A DNA stretch of 64,000 bases from Odobenus rosmarus divergens (Eukaryota; Chordata; Mammalia; Carnivora; Odobenidae), in contig NW_004450276.1 of assembly GCF_000321225.1 (NCBI RefSeq), positions 5,347,387 to 5,411,386 of the forward strand. The letters run 5' to 3'. This document shows, piece after piece, positions 1 through 12,286 of the stretch. Within the stretch, counting starts at the first letter, position 1. Each line of letters begins with the position of its first letter. The position numbers and the translations under genes are program-made. The notes beneath the pieces were generated by a model. That model did no database searches and was not told the DNA's origin. It saw only the letters and a list, made by a program, of their open reading frames with translations.

Positions 1-293
1 ATCCAAAGTAACACGGTCGGTAACAGAACTAGAACTCACAGCTTGTTCTCTTGGTCAAACTAAAATGTCTGCTAAAAGATCTGATACAGAATAAGATAAA
101 TGATGCCACTACAAAAAAATCCGACAAATCCGGGGTGTATGTATTGGATAGGACAAATGACCTAGTTTTACCAACAAATCAAAGTAGGGAATGGGAGATG
201 AGCACCAATAGAGGAAAAACAACATGTAAGAGACAAAAATCAAATACAATGTGAGGACTTTGGATAGTAATTTGAAAAACCCAACTGTAAAAG
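1..293. other. No feature recognised
   Basis: AT-rich sequence before the first SINE. The short open stretches are incidental. Confidence 0.7.
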
Positions 294-304
294 TACATTT
301 TAGG

Positions 305-484
305 AGGGACACCTGGGCGGCTCAGTCGGTTAAGCGTCTGCCTTCAGGTCAGGCCATGATCCCAGGGTCCCGGGATCACATCCTGCTCCCTGCTCGGCAG
401 GGAGCCTGCTTCTCCCTCTGCCTGCCGCTCCCCCTGCTTGTGCTCTCTCTCTGACAAACAAATAAATAAAATCTAAAAAAAAAA
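305..484 (+). mobile_element. Can-SINE
   Basis: tRNA-derived head, CT-rich body, AAATAAATAAA tail. Perfect 11-bp TSD tacattttagg (294-304, 485-495). Confidence 0.95.
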
Positions 485-659
485 TACATTTTAGGGAAGA
501 CCAGAAAATCTAATATGGACTGGCTACCAGATAATATTAAGGAATTCTTATTAATTTTAATAGATGTGACAATAGTATTGTGGTTCTTTAAGAAAATGTA
601 TTTAATTTCGAGAATAAGATGATATGGTGTCAGGGCTTTTCTTTAAAATTCATTTCTTG

Positions 660-873
660 GGGCTCCTGGGTGGCTCAGTCGTTAAGCGTCTGCCTTCGGC
701 TCGGGTCACGATCCCAGAGTCCTGGGATCGAGTCCCACATCGGGCTCCCTGCTCAGCAGGAAGCCTGCTTCTCCCTCTCCCACTCCCCCTGCTTGTGTTC
801 CCTCTCTCGCTGTGTCTCTCTCTGTCAAATAAATAAATAAAATCTTTAAAATTAAAAAATTAAAAATTTAAAA
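660..873 (+). mobile_element. Can-SINE, young subfamily with CAGTCGTTAAGC
   Basis: Full-length copy with the one-base-shorter CAGTCGTTAAGC head and gcttgtgttccctctctcgc body. Perfect 15-bp TSD aaaattcatttcttg (645-659, 874-888). Confidence 0.96.
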
Positions 874-888
874 AAAATTCATTTCTTG

Positions 889-1526
889 CCTCGAAAAGCT
901 TTGGTGGAGGAGCACTTTTCAGGCTGGAGGAGAGAGGCATGCCTCGAGGCCGAGCAAATGCCACAGTCCTTAGCTGGGAAGTGACCACATCAGGTTGTCA
1001 TTTACGGGAGCTCACTCAGGGGTGGGAGGGGGGTGGGGGAGGTTGAAGAGAAAAGTGCCAAGGACATGGTGCCCAATAGGAACCCAAAACACGCATCTGG
1101 ATAAAAAGCGGGCAGTCCCTACCTCAAGCAGCGGTGTTAGAGGAAGATACTAAAAGACAACATATTTAGGAGGGAAAAAGAAAAAAGCCCTCAATGACTG
1201 ATTAAGTGTCTTTAGGTCTTGCTCATTTAAGAGTCCATCTGGGGAATTCCAGGATGGTGGACAGCTTCCTTCAATTCACGGCTTCCAAGGTTGTTTGAGG
1301 CGTAGCCAAGCCAGCCTGCAAGAGAGAGGGAACGAGCTGAGTTCAAGGCCAGAGATTTCCTCCTAGGCAAGTGAACTGGAAGTTGTTCCCAACATTTCCA
1401 TATATATTCCATTGCTGAGCGCTGAGTCACGTGGTCACACTCTGCTGCAACGTTGGGAGGGGAGCGGGGACATGAGTCCCTGGAAACGCAGCCAAGATCC
1501 CACTACCATGCTAACTCTGATGAAGG
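889..1526. other. No feature recognised
   Basis: Mixed-composition DNA with a short G-rich part (1021-1044). No repeat or gene identified. Confidence 0.6.
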
Positions 1527-1535
1527 ATGAGAGAG

Positions 1536-1720
1536 GGGCGCCTGAGTGGCTCAGTCGTTAAGCGTCTGTCTTCGGCTCAGGTCATGATCCCAGTGTCCTG
1601 GGATCGAGCCCCGCATCGGGCTCCCTGTTCAGCCGAGAGTCTGCTTCTCCCTCTCTCACTCCCCCTGCTTGTGTTCCCTCTCTCTCTCTGTCAAATAAAT
1701 AAGTTAAAAAAAAAAAAAAA
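1536..1720 (+). mobile_element. Can-SINE, CAGTCGTTAAGC subfamily
   Basis: Full-length with a pure A tail of about 16. TSD atgagagag (1527-1535, 1721-1729). Confidence 0.94.
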
Positions 1721-1729
1721 ATGAGAGAG

Positions 1730-3497
1730 AGTGGAGTTTGGTGGATGGCTAGTAGTTTTTCCTCACCTAATGGATACCTTTATGGGTAACGCCTGACTCC
1801 CCTGTTTTGCAAAACAAAGTGCCCAGTTTATTGCTAGACCAGATTAGTATTTATTCCAAATTGGAATTAAGAATTGATTAAATACTTACCCTAGCTGATG
1901 AAAATTACCATTATTCCGTTAGCATATAATCTGTTTGCTGAATTCATGGATACCACGTTAATATTGAAATAAATAGACATTAAGAGGCAATGCACATACT
2001 TGATATGCCTTTGTCTTTCTTCTGTTTTCGGGCAGTACTTAATCTTGAATTGTGTTTGTCAGTGTGGGAAGCAAAATAGTAGCAAGCCAGTCCAATCCAT
2101 GCAAGAAAGAGAAATACAGCAAAAGACTATATTTCATCTATTATAGTCCTACCACTTATTTTCATAGTGGTAGCACACATAAAACAATTTTTTTAATTAT
2201 GAAAAACACTCTGATAATAACTCATTTAATTACACTTAGATTTTTCTCTTACAGCAATTATGAGGTTTTAACAATTTATTACAGTAATTCTGTTCTTCCT
2301 TGTTCCTTATATTTTTCCTTTATATTTTTCTAATGTATTCTAAAATTACTTTCGAGCGTAAGATTGCTTTGTAAAAATACCTACATACTGAGTGAAGATA
2401 ACCATTATCTTTTTTCTCCACTATCTTCTCATCAAATAAAGAAAGCCAAGAGTGATGTAACAGTTGCCAAAGAAACAAAAGGTATGTCGGCTATTTCTGC
2501 GCTGGGATGGCTCGCAGCGTGCTGTTGCTAAAAGCTAAGAAGATACAGTCAAGAAGCTGTGTTGTTGCTTAGTTGGATGGAAAGTTCAGGGCACATATAA
2601 AGTTCAAGAAGACCTTCTACGAGACCGAAGTGTAAGCATCATGCCCTGTCCCACGCAAGGGAATAAAGTGTACAATGACAGTTAGAATCTGTCTTCCTGA
2701 GTACAAAGTGTTGCCCCTGTCATCAACAGAAACAATAGCACAGGAAATGGTGCTCCAACCCAGCTAAATGAGCTTCTGGAAGACAAGGGATGTTTTAGAA
2801 TCTTTACGGTGAGAAGCGGTATTTGTAAATTACAGGTCAATGAAGCAAGCACTGCGCATGCCCAGATGTGACCAGGCCTCTGGTGCAAGTTAAATCGGCT
2901 GTGTCTTACCCTCTGAAGCAGCTAAGAATGGCCCAAGCTCACTGCAGTGCTGGGAGGCTCCAGAGCTGACCCCTGGGAGAAAGTTTGAGAACAGACGTGG
3001 AAGAGGGGCCTTAACCCGCAACGTTATCATTGCAGTGGTTAACAAGCTAAAGTAAATACTCTCTACCCCTACACTCTCCATGAACATACGGCACAATTCA
3101 TCGAATTAAATTCCCTGGCACACCGTGCCGGGTGCCCGGGATCCCATTGTGAACAAGGCCGAGTTGGGTGAGCGGCTTACGCAGCCAGATGATGGCAGTG
3201 TCTGGGGAAAAGTCTAGGCCGGATTTCAGAGGAGGAGCCTGAATCTCCTGAAGACACCTGCCCGAAAACCAGGAAAGGCTCGCGGCCACGGATGCTGGAG
3301 CTGATGCAGACAGGGAGCAAGGGAATGCCTCTAGCGCACATGGAACCCAGCGAACAATGACTGGTTCGCATGTGACTTGTGGGATAACCTTCATTTTTTT
3401 CCGGCTTCATTGAGAAACTCGAAGAGTTCTAAAACATGGCGGCCATTTATTAAGCCAAACCCTGTGCTAAGCAGTATATATACATACATACGTATTC
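1730..3497. other. No feature recognised
   Basis: AT-rich to about 2450, then balanced composition. No coding signal; the longest open stretches are below 100 codons and unlike any protein I know. Confidence 0.6.
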
Positions 3498-3895
3498 GTC
3501 TGCCTGGGTGGCCCTGACAAAATACCACCGACTGGGTGGGGCTTAAACAACGGAAGTTTTTTTCTCCCAGTTCTGGAGGCTGGAAGTCCAAGATCAAAGT
3601 GCCAGTGGGGGTGGGTTCCTCTGAGGCCTCTCTCCTCGGCTTACAGATCGCCCCCCTCTCGCCGTCCTGTCACAGGGCTGTCCCTCTGTGCAAGCATGCC
3701 CCCGAGGTCTCTGTGTCTTAATCTCTTATAAGGACACCAGTCACATTGGATTAGGGCCCCCCTAACAGCCTCATTTGAACTTAATTACCTCTTTAAAGGC
3801 CCTATCTCCAAATACAGTCACATTCTGAAGGAATGGGGGTTAGGGCTTGAGCATATGAATTTTGGAGAAACACAATTTTGTTTATAATACACATA
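3498..3895 (-). repeat. MaLR (MLT1/MST-type) LTR
   Basis: Reads in reverse like MaLR LTRs: gggcttaaacaac, cagttctggaggctggaagt, ttataaggacaccagtcaca and ctccaaatacagtcacattc. Ends near acacaattttgtttataat. Confidence 0.85.
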
Positions 3896-3919
3896 TAAGT
3901 ATGCATGTATTTCTACCTA

Positions 3920-4080
3920 TAATTTAATCCTCAACACCCCTGGAATGATGCTGCTATTCCGTTTGACAGATGAGGAACTGAGACTCAGATAAGGTTTCAC
4001 AGTTCACCCCATGTCACACAGTCGTGTCAGATCTGTGCACCCATGACTGTCTGCTTGCAAAGCTCACGCCTCTTGTGCCA
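3920..4080 (-). repeat. MIR element
   Basis: gacagatgaggaactgagac and gtcacacag, the conserved MIR core read in reverse. Diverged. Confidence 0.7.
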
Positions 4081-4782
4081 TCCTTTGAGGGGAGAGAAAA
4101 TAAGTGGAAGTTGTGAAAATTCTTCTGTGTTACCCGATATCCATTCACACACTCAATTGTGGCGTTAATCGACATAACATCTACTGTGCACGCACTACGT
4201 GTCCCAGGTAGCAGTGGAATGGCTTGGAAGTTGTGACTCTTCCATTAAGAAAGCTGCAGAATTAAGTTGGAAATGATTTTTATATCTGCACGACTCATCT
4301 GCTTCTCCCAGACAGGAAGCTTATGGGTGGGAAATGCAGAATTCTTTTAAGTTAGAGGGGCTGCAGAGCTAGGAGAAAAGATTAACATGCAAAATCCAAT
4401 CAACGAATGCAGGCTTATGTACCCTGTTAACAGAAGATTTCGTAGTACCTTGAATCTAAAGGATATGGAATTATGAGGTCACCTTCTTTAAGTTTTGGAG
4501 TCCCTGACAAAGGAACTAGGCTAGGGCCAGGGTCCTAAATTATCTTGGGAATGCAATCCCTACCCATGACTACTGATTAGTGGGGAAGCATATTTAACCT
4601 CAGGAGGATTTAGAATTAAGTACAGAAATGTTTGAGAGAATGAAACTTGTACTACTAATATTTTGATATTAAAGAATATGTGTATATTAATAGTGCAGTA
4701 CTCAAAATACCTCAAAGAATTTGGCCTTTTAGTTATTTGTCAACCTTGTAATTCCTATGTAACACATATAGCTGGATTAATT
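4081..4782. other. No feature recognised
   Basis: AT-rich single-copy-looking DNA. Confidence 0.6.
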
Positions 4783-4797
4783 TAGATTTATGATTTT

Positions 4798-4941
4798 TTT
4801 TTTAAGGAGAGTTATATTTCTTTGAGCTTTTTCAAAGTTTATTTATTTATTAAGTAATCTCTACACCCAATGTGGGGCTTGAACTCACAACCCTGGGATC
4901 AAGAATCTTATGCTTTTCTGACTAAGCCTTCCAGGTGCCCC
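4798..4941 (-). mobile_element. Short CT-poor Can-SINE, older subfamily
   Basis: Lacks the CT-rich body; has acttaaaaat-type 3' part (in reverse taagtaatctctacacccaa). TSD tagatttatgatttt/tagacttacgatttt (4783-4797, 4942-4956), 13/15 identical, consistent with greater age. Confidence 0.88.
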
Positions 4942-5319
4942 TAGACTTACGATTTTAAATTGAAATTTTATGAAGTTTGTATATTACATCAGCACTTAGA
5001 ATTAAGGCTGGCTACATTTATGTTTATTTATCAGGTTTATAGGAACTAAACAGTTAGGAAGGTTTAACAGCCAGGTATCTGAAATACTCTAGAAGGGAAT
5101 CAACATATTTATTGGTCATAATTGCAGTTTCAAATATATAAAAGTTTAGAGCTGTAAATGGGACAAAATATTAATCAAAGCCTCCATTTAAAATGTTGAG
5201 ATTTGCTAGATTCATAAAAAGAGTCATAATATTTCTAAATTGACCGCAAAAGAAAGAACTTGATTTTTTATATATATATATATAAAACCTAAATGAATGA
5301 CTGGACATGGGTACAAAAG

Positions 5320-5525
5320 AGGGCAGGTAAGTACACAGAGGCCAGATCATAAAGGGACTTGTATCCTGGGGAAAGGCGTTTCTGTTTTAACCTGTAGGGA
5401 GGTACTGGTGAGACACTGAAGAATTTTCATCGACTTGATCCAATGTGCCATCAAGGAGATCACACTGGGAAAAAAGTAAAGTGAACCACGAAGAAAGACA
5501 GGAAAACTACTGAAGTTCAAGTAAG
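5320..5525 (+). repeat. Possible L2 fragment
   Basis: gaggccagatcataaaggga, then a stretch ending gatcacactgggaaa, recalls L2-type sequence. Diverged. Confidence 0.4.
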
Positions 5526-5529
5526 AGAT

Positions 5530-5690
5530 TTTATTTTTTTTATTTTTTATTTTTTTTTTTTAAGATTTTACTTATTTATTTGACAGAGAGAGAGACAGCG
5601 AGAGCAGGAACACAAGCAGGGGGAGTGGGAGAGGGAGAAGCAGGCCTCCCACCGAACAGGGAGCCCGATGCGGGGGCTCGATCCCAGGAC
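5530..5690 (-). mobile_element. Can-SINE cut by an assembly gap
   Basis: Reverse copy from the T-rich head through ggctcgatcccaggac, then runs into the N gap. The tRNA-like end is missing. Confidence 0.9.
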
Positions 5691-5950
5691 NNNNNNNNNN
5701 NNNNNNNNNNNNNNNNNNNNNNNNNNNNNNNNNNNNNNNNNNNNNNNNNNNNNNNNNNNNNNNNNNNNNNNNNNNNNNNNNNNNNNNNNNNNNNNNNNNN
5801 NNNNNNNNNNNNNNNNNNNNNNNNNNNNNNNNNNNNNNNNNNNNNNNNNNNNNNNNNNNNNNNNNNNNNNNNNNNNNNNNNNNNNNNNNNNNNNNNNNNN
5901 NNNNNNNNNNNNNNNNNNNNNNNNNNNNNNNNNNNNNNNNNNNNNNNNNN
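5691..5950. other. Assembly gap (260 N)
   Basis: Starts inside a reverse SINE and ends in a (GGGA)n-like purine tract (5951-5990), so it probably covers the SINE head and low-complexity DNA. Confidence 0.98.
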
Positions 5951-7394
5951 GGGGAGGGGAGGGAAAGGAGGGAGGCAAGGAGGGAGGGAAGCTGAGTCTG
6001 AAACTGAGTGAGGGAGGGGCTTGGACTAGAAGGTGTTTGGGGCATCAAGAACAAACAGGGCATAAATGAGGTTTTCCGAAGACAGCATGGACAAGCTAGG
6101 GGAAGAGAATAGGGCTAAGGGTAAAATCAGGAGGAAAGTCAACAGTGAAAGTGGAAGGAGCAGAAAAAGAATCAGGTGAGAACGTGCAGCTGGAGGGGTA
6201 GGAGGGAATGGGGACAGTGAGGGGTCATGGTCTTGGCCAGGGGAGACTTTCCGAAGGTGTAAGAAAGTGGGCTCAGATGTCAAAGGGAAGATGAGAACAG
6301 ATATCGCACAGATCTGCCCAGCCAGGTGTGGGAAGAGCACCCCACCCTTACCTTTGTAACATTTCTGATAAAATAACGAAGGGCAAGGGGTTTTCTCGAC
6401 CTTCCAATTGCCCTCTGTTGTCCTCAGAGGCCCGAGATCTAGTAACTGCATGACCACGACACAGTCATGTGTCAACGAGCCTTCTCCAGCATTTGACCCC
6501 CAGTGACCACCTCTGCCTTTAAGAAACCCTGCCCCTTTTGGACTTCTGTGATTTCGCCCTTTTGTGATGGTTTCCCTCCCCCCAACTCTCGCCCCCCTCC
6601 CCTCCCCCACTCTCCTCCATTTCTTCTTTCTCTCCTTCCTCACTGCCGGCTTTTCTCCAGGCTCAGTGCTCCCTCCTCTGCCAGTCTTGTTCTCTGCTCC
6701 TGGAATAATGCTCCCGGACTGATTTAATTTCCTCTTTCAGTTATAATTTTTCGGCTGATGTTTCCTAGAAATTACAAAATGTTGCTACTGTAGTTGTTCA
6801 ATACATCATCGCAGGGAAAGAACTGCAGGATGTGTATGTTCCGTATTCAGCACTGCAGATACAAAGTGCTGCCCACACCTCATCCATTATTCTCCTATTC
6901 TACTTTTTCTATTATTTTCAGGTAGCTGTAGGCAGCTTGGTACTCCCAAGCTTCTGGGACGATTGGCAGGAATAATAATGACTTATCCACCTGCAGCAGC
7001 AAATCCAACCACAAAACCACTATTTCTGTGAGAGAGCTGAAAATTGTGGACAGCCCTGCCTACTAGAGCCCACCCCGAGCATGTACTCGATCTGCCGAGA
7101 AGTCACGTGGTCAGCACGGCCCATGCGATGGGTTACACATCATTAGCCACTTATTTCGATAAGAGATAGTTCTACAATTTTATCATATTTCATCGATTCT
7201 AAGACTTACATACTTTTCAGGTTATCACTTCTCTGAAACTGAGATGCATCTTACAGGTACATTTAGCACCACGTTTCTGTGTTATTGGAACATGAAATAA
7301 TGGTATGTCTTACAGTCTATGGTATCCTAAATTTAATGGAGTTTGGGTATTTCGAAAATAAGATGCAAAAGTAAATTCGTCTCAGTCTGGGAGA
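5951..7394. other. Purine-rich tract then unclassified DNA; one incidental 205-codon open frame
   Basis: 5951-6260 is strongly A/G-rich on + and 6570-6680 strongly C/T-rich. These skews create a minus-strand open frame (6643-6026) with a lysine/arginine-rich start and serine/leucine/proline-rich end. I see no domain, and biased composition explains it. Confidence 0.55.
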
Positions 7395-7600
7395 CAATAA
7401 GGGACTGGGTTGAAATGTCAGCTCTGACACCTGCTAGTTCCAATTACCTGGGAAAGTTCCTTAGTCTCTCTGAGCCTCCAGTTTCTAATATGAAAAATTG
7501 GGTTAAGGGACTAGCACTATCTTCCCCATAAGTTTTGTGAGGTTTAAGTGTTATTGTGTGATGTGCTCAAACCGTGCCTCATGTGTGATAAACATTTGGA
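7395..7600 (+). repeat. MIR element
   Basis: ctgggttgaaatgtcagctc, cttagtctctctgagcctcc and gaggtttaagtg follow the MIR order in the forward direction. Confidence 0.7.
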
Positions 7601-7986
7601 ACATCAGGTACATCCCCGTCCTCTTGCTTTTTCAAAAGGAAAAGCTGTAAGAAGCAGAGAAACAATATTGGATTCTTATTTTGAATGAACTAGGCAAACA
7701 AGTCTTTCATCACCATAATCAAAGAGAAAGAATAAATAAATAGCCTGTTTATTGGATTGAGTCCTGCAACAGGCTGAGGGAATTTTGATGCTTGTAAATC
7801 GCGAGCAATGTTTCTACAGGCGATAGGTGGGTCAGCACTGCTCCTTCCTCCCTACCTCACACCGCTCATAAACAGACAGAGTTGTGCTGGAGGAGGTCCA
7901 CCTTCCCTCTGTGAGAGCCCAGTGTGGCTTCTCAACTAAGGTAGTCACCTTGCTCAGTCGAATCGAGGTGTTTACCAAAATACTTG

Positions 7987-8074
7987 GGGTTTTTGTTTGG
8001 TTGGTTAGTTGGGTTTGGTTTTGGTGTTGGTTTTGGTTTTGGTTTGGTTTTTTGTTTTTTTGTTTTTGGTTTTT
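7987..8074. repeat. G/T-only low-complexity tract (GGTTTT-like)
   Basis: About 90 bases almost free of A and C, with repeats of ggttttggttt and tttttgtttttttg. Confidence 0.95.
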
Positions 8075-8075
8075 C

Positions 8076-8521
8076 TTTTAAGGAAGAAATTATAAAACTA
8101 TATACAATATAGTCTGATTTTAGTAAATATGCATAAATTCATAGAAAAGGAACTAAAAGGATATATGCCAAGTTGCTAACTGGATGGTAGGATTGTGAGA
8201 CTTTTTATTTTCTTCTTTTCGTTCCATTTTTTTTAATTTGTCAATAATTGAAATGAATTGCTTTTGTAAAAAAAATGTTTTTAATCTTTTCATTGTTTAT
8301 ATAAAAGAAGAAAAAGTGGCTTGTTTTCAACGGTGTTTAGGGGAGTCTCTCTTCAGCCCGTGTCCCAGAGGTTATTTTTATGAATTTAAACACACTTAGG
8401 AGACATTAATTCCGTGTTTCTAATAAGTAGTCCCCTGAAGGCTAGTGCAGCATGGACACAGAGTGAAGGTACATTCATACTAACTAATGAGAAGTTCACC
8501 CTAGCAACTCAGAGTGAAACA
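8076..8521. other. No feature recognised
   Basis: AT-rich DNA with T and A runs after the G/T tract. Confidence 0.6.
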
Positions 8522-8536
8522 GAACTTTCTAAGCAG

Positions 8537-8736
8537 GGGCACCTGGGTGGCTCAGTCAGTTAAGCATCTGCCTTCTGCTCAAGTCATGATCCCGGGGTCC
8601 TGGGATCGAGCCCCACATTGGGCTCCCTGCTCAACCCGGGAACCTGCTTCTCCTCTCCCTCTGCTTGCCTCTGCCTTCCTCTTTCTCTCTCTCTTTGTCA
8701 AACAAATAAATAAAATCTTTAAAAATAAAAAAAAAG
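8537..8736 (+). mobile_element. Can-SINE
   Basis: Full-length. Perfect 15-bp TSD gaactttctaagcag (8522-8536, 8737-8751). Confidence 0.96.
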
Positions 8737-8751
8737 GAACTTTCTAAGCAG

Positions 8752-9223
8752 GCATTAAGTGAGCCCAGTGTAGAAGAGATGAAATAATCAGCTTACACAG
8801 ACACGATTTGAGAAAACTATTTTCTTTTGGAGTACACAGGAGAATTGTTTTTTAAAAACTGTCTAGCAATGCAAAGCAATATAAATCTCTGCCTTCCAAC
8901 ATGTCTTACCAAATAGACAAACAGCAGTGGTTGAAAATGAGAAATGAACTTCTTTCCTAATCTCGTGTGTGTATCAGTTCCTGCTGTAACCACAGGAACC
9001 CAGAATAAGGACTCAGACGATACAGCTGATTCCCCCCTCCTGTGGTTCCCCAGGCGAGTGTTGGCCGTGCAGGGTGGTAAGGAGGCCATCGATCTCATCG
9101 CTCTGCCAGCTGGGAGGGTGGTATCCTCATCTGTGTGGTCAGACTGGCTCACCATCTCATCTGCTTCCCTTCCCAAAGGAAGGGAAAGGAGAGGAAGTAG
9201 AAGCCAAGCAGTTTCTTATTAAG
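8752..9223. other. No feature recognised
   Basis: Balanced composition. A 119-codon minus-strand open frame (9176-8817) has no recognisable domain. Confidence 0.55.
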
Positions 9224-9239
9224 AAAACAGTAGAAGTTG

Positions 9240-9514
9240 GGGCGCCTGGGTGGCTCAGTCGGTTAAGCATCTGCCTTCGGCTCAGGTCATGATCCCAGGG
9301 TCCTGGAATCGCGTCCCGCATCGGGCTCCCTGCTCCTTGGGTGCCTGCTTCTCCCTCTGCCTCTCTCGCTCTCTCTCTGTCTCTCATGAATAAATAAATA
9401 AAAATCTTTTAAAAAAAAAAGATTCTCTCTCTGTCTCTGCCCCTGCCCCTCCCCACTGCTAGTGCTCTCTCTCTCTCTGTCTGAAATAAATAAATAAAAT
9501 CTTTTTAAAAAAAT
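9240..9514 (+). mobile_element. Composite Can-SINE with two CT-rich bodies and tails
   Basis: Head and body end in an A tail at about 9419. A second CT-rich body and AATAAAT tail (9421-9514) follow without a second head. One TSD encloses both: aaaacagtagaagttg (9224-9239) and aaaatggtggaagttg (9515-9530), 14/16. Confidence 0.9.
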
Positions 9515-9741
9515 AAAATGGTGGAAGTTGCCCACATCACTTCACTCACAGCCCCATAGTGAGAGCTCAGTCCTATACCTTCACCCCCGGCCAAAGAGAC
9601 TGGACACTATGGCTTCTGCCTGGGAATGGTAGTGTCTACCTGTTAAAGCTCAGGGAGAGGAGTGTAAACAAGAAAACATAGGGGGCACTTGGCTGCCTGT
9701 GGTCAGTTGCAGTTTCTGCTACAAAGAACAGGTTTTGTTGG

Positions 9742-9952
9742 TTTTTTTTTAAGATTTTATTTATTTATTTTAGAGAGAGAGAAAGAGCATGCATGAATGC
9801 GGGGAGGGGCAGAGGGAGAAGGAGAGAATCCCCAGCAGACTCCTCACTGAGCATGGAGCCCAGTGCAGGGCTTGATCTCACAACCCTGAGATCATGACCT
9901 GAGCTAAAAGCAAGAATCGGACTCTTCATGGACGGAACCACGCAGGCTCCCC
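9742..9952 (-). mobile_element. Can-SINE, older subfamily
   Basis: Reverse copy from aagattttatttatttattt to the diverged head cgcaggctcccc. Several changes from consensus. Confidence 0.88.
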
Positions 9953-10014
9953 ACAGTGGCATATTTCTATCTTAAAACTTTGCTTTCTTTTCTGTCCACC
10001 CACTTGTAAAATTG

Positions 10015-10240
10015 GTTTGATACAGAGTTCAGGGCAGCCAGCAAGCTGTGCTGGGAGGGAAGCCACCAGAAGCCGGAAGAGGCAAGGAACAGATTCTCCC
10101 CACAGCCTCTGGAGGGAGTGAAGTCCTGCCAACACCTTGGTTTCTGACTTCTGGCTTCCAGAACTGGGAGAGAATAAATTTCTGTTGTTTTAAGCCACCC
10201 AGTTGTGATAATTTTTATAGCAGCCACAGGAAATGAACAC
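10015..10240 (+). repeat. MaLR (MLT1-type) LTR 3' part
   Basis: Contains cttccagaactgggagagaa, taaatttctgttgttttaag and ccacccagt, the 3' end of an MLT1-like LTR in the + direction, with the 5' part diverged or missing. Confidence 0.75.
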
Positions 10241-10469
10241 GATGCCAATGCCTCTCACGTTAGTCTCAGAAGGTTTTCCCGGCCATAGCCCTCGGCCAAA
10301 GTGTTCCGATTCTAATATTGCCTATAAATTGGAGCTAGCAATTTGAAGTTAGCTGAGCATTTACCCAAGAAAAATAAGTCTCCAAGTGTCTCTAGGCAAA
10401 AGGAGTGGGCTCTAATCAGTATTCAGGGTTTCATAATACCAATATGAACAAGGGTGCCTTATTTGGGGG

Positions 10470-10640
10470 ATTTGGGGTTGGAAAGAGGGCCACGCTTCAT
10501 TTTCACTCATTAACTCAGTCAGTAAATAGTCACTGGACACCTGCCACAGGCCAGGCGCTAAACTCGGAACTGGGGAAACAATGACATATAACATAAAGTT
10601 CCCCCCAGGGAGCTTGTCTAGCTCAGCTTCAGTGACAGAG
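10470..10640 (-). repeat. L2-like 3' end
   Basis: gtcactggacacctgccaca and ggccaggcgctaaactcgga, then cagggagcttgtctagctc, in the order of an L2 3' region read in reverse. Confidence 0.6.
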
Positions 10641-12065
10641 TAAAAGAAAGAAGACCTGAGATGGAATAAATACATTTGAGAAGCCCACTTCATAAAAAGA
10701 GGCAGAAAAAAGAAAAGGTGAAATACTTTGACTCTCCAAACATGTTAATACTGTCTAGGAACAAAACAAATGTTTTATGAGGAAAGGAAGCCTTCCTGAG
10801 AGTAGAAATCAAGCCAGGAGAAGGTCGGCATATCACCTGACCCAGAACGAGCCCCCAGGGCACACACAGACGTGAAACTTCCCCAAACACAAGATATTAT
10901 GAGGGAAAATGAAGGCAGAGTAGATGCATTTGCTTCCTATTACCTTGTGCTTTGCAAAGGATCTCAAAAATCATATAAAAGACCAAAACCTATATAGAGT
11001 TTCTTAATTTCTAAAGCCAAAGGCTCATTAGCAGCTGAGCCAAATGAATTAAACACTAAATTACCATTTTCATCAATGTCGATAACATAATTTCCCTCTA
11101 TTTAAAGCCTACCGTAATCCAAATTCTACTACAAGTTTAAAAAGTCTGAAGCTGACACAATTATCTTCACATACAGGGTGGAGGGAGGTCATAATCATCT
11201 AGGGGGCAAAGCCGAATTGCCCAAGGGAGCTGACTACATAATCAAATGATCCAGCCTGAAGGGCAAGCTGGATAATTCAAGACCATAAAGGAAAAGAAAA
11301 GCCCTCCTGTATTGCCCAGTAAGTTTCCGTGGCTTAATATTTTTTGTGTGAAATTGCCTTGATTCTTCATTTCATTTTGCATTTTTAGACACAATCAGTG
11401 GGAATTTTTTTCACTGGAGAGTGGCAAAGTGACAAGCATGCTTGCTAAAGAAATCTAATATCACACATCCTGCAAATCTCTTTGGACTCTCCTCACTTCA
11501 TTCAAAGATTCAGAAGTGTCTGGCAGACTGGTGGGCAGGCCTGAATAGCTTCCTGGGAAATTCTACTACCCAAGGGAAGCTCGGAAAGGTCAGGCATGAG
11601 CTTGGCCCAGCAACAATGCCTCCCTCGTCCCAGAGGAAGGGTGATTCTGAGTGCAGCCTGGTCTGTGAATTAGATTTGTCCACCAGCCCAGCCCCCACAG
11701 ACTCAGGTCAGAATCCTAGAGAGAGACATTAAAAAAAAAAAAAACCACAACAGCATTTTTTACTAAAATTTGGTGATCAATGGTAACATCACTAAAAAGG
11801 GAGAGCCAGCCATTATGGGTCTCTTAATGAGCTGTGTTAGGAAGTACTCTGCACCATCTACAAAGTATTCTTGCCCCCTCCCAAAGCATAACAATAACTG
11901 AAGCAGAATTTCATCAAGCCTCTAGACCTCATTGTTACCAATTTCCATGAAACACAGGGAACAGAAGGGCACTATGAACCACACAATGATGACATAATCA
12001 GCCAAATACAGAATGTGAATAATCCCAAGACATGAAGGACCAGCTTCCTTGAATACATACTTATT
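10641..12065. other. No feature recognised
   Basis: Single-copy-looking DNA, A-rich in places (11731-11744). Nothing assignable. Confidence 0.6.
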
Positions 12066-12078
12066 AAAAGAAGTAGTA

Positions 12079-12273
12079 GGGGGCGCCTGGGTGGCTTAGT
12101 CAGTTAAGCGTCTGCCTTCAGCTCAGGTCATGACGCCAGGCTCCTGGCATCGAGTCCCGTACTGGGCTCCCTGCTCAGCGGAGAGCCTGCTTCTCCCTCT
12201 CCCTCTGTCGCTCCCCCTGCTTGTATGAGCTCTCTCTCTCTCTCTCAAATAAATAAATAAAATATTTTTTTAA
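12079..12273 (+). mobile_element. Can-SINE
   Basis: Full-length. TSD aaaagaagtagta/aaaaggagttgta (12066-12078, 12274-12286), 11/13. Confidence 0.92.
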
Positions 12274-12286
12274 AAAAGGAGTTGTA

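Noticed and set aside
305..484. Functional tRNA genes within the SINE heads
   Set aside because: The heads are tRNA-derived but are SINE copies; none shows an intact tRNA fold with a free 3' end outside a SINE.
5568..6069. Open frames running through the N gap
   Set aside because: They are artefacts of unknown bases; the flanking parts are SINE and low-complexity sequence.
6026..6643. 205-codon open frame on the minus strand as a gene
   Set aside because: Residue composition follows the local purine/pyrimidine skew, no domain is visible, and no splice or promoter context supports it.
7987..8074. Telomere-like or G-quadruplex tract
   Set aside because: The G/T tract is irregular with only GG pairs, so it is not vertebrate telomere repeat (TTAGGG) and is a poor quadruplex former.
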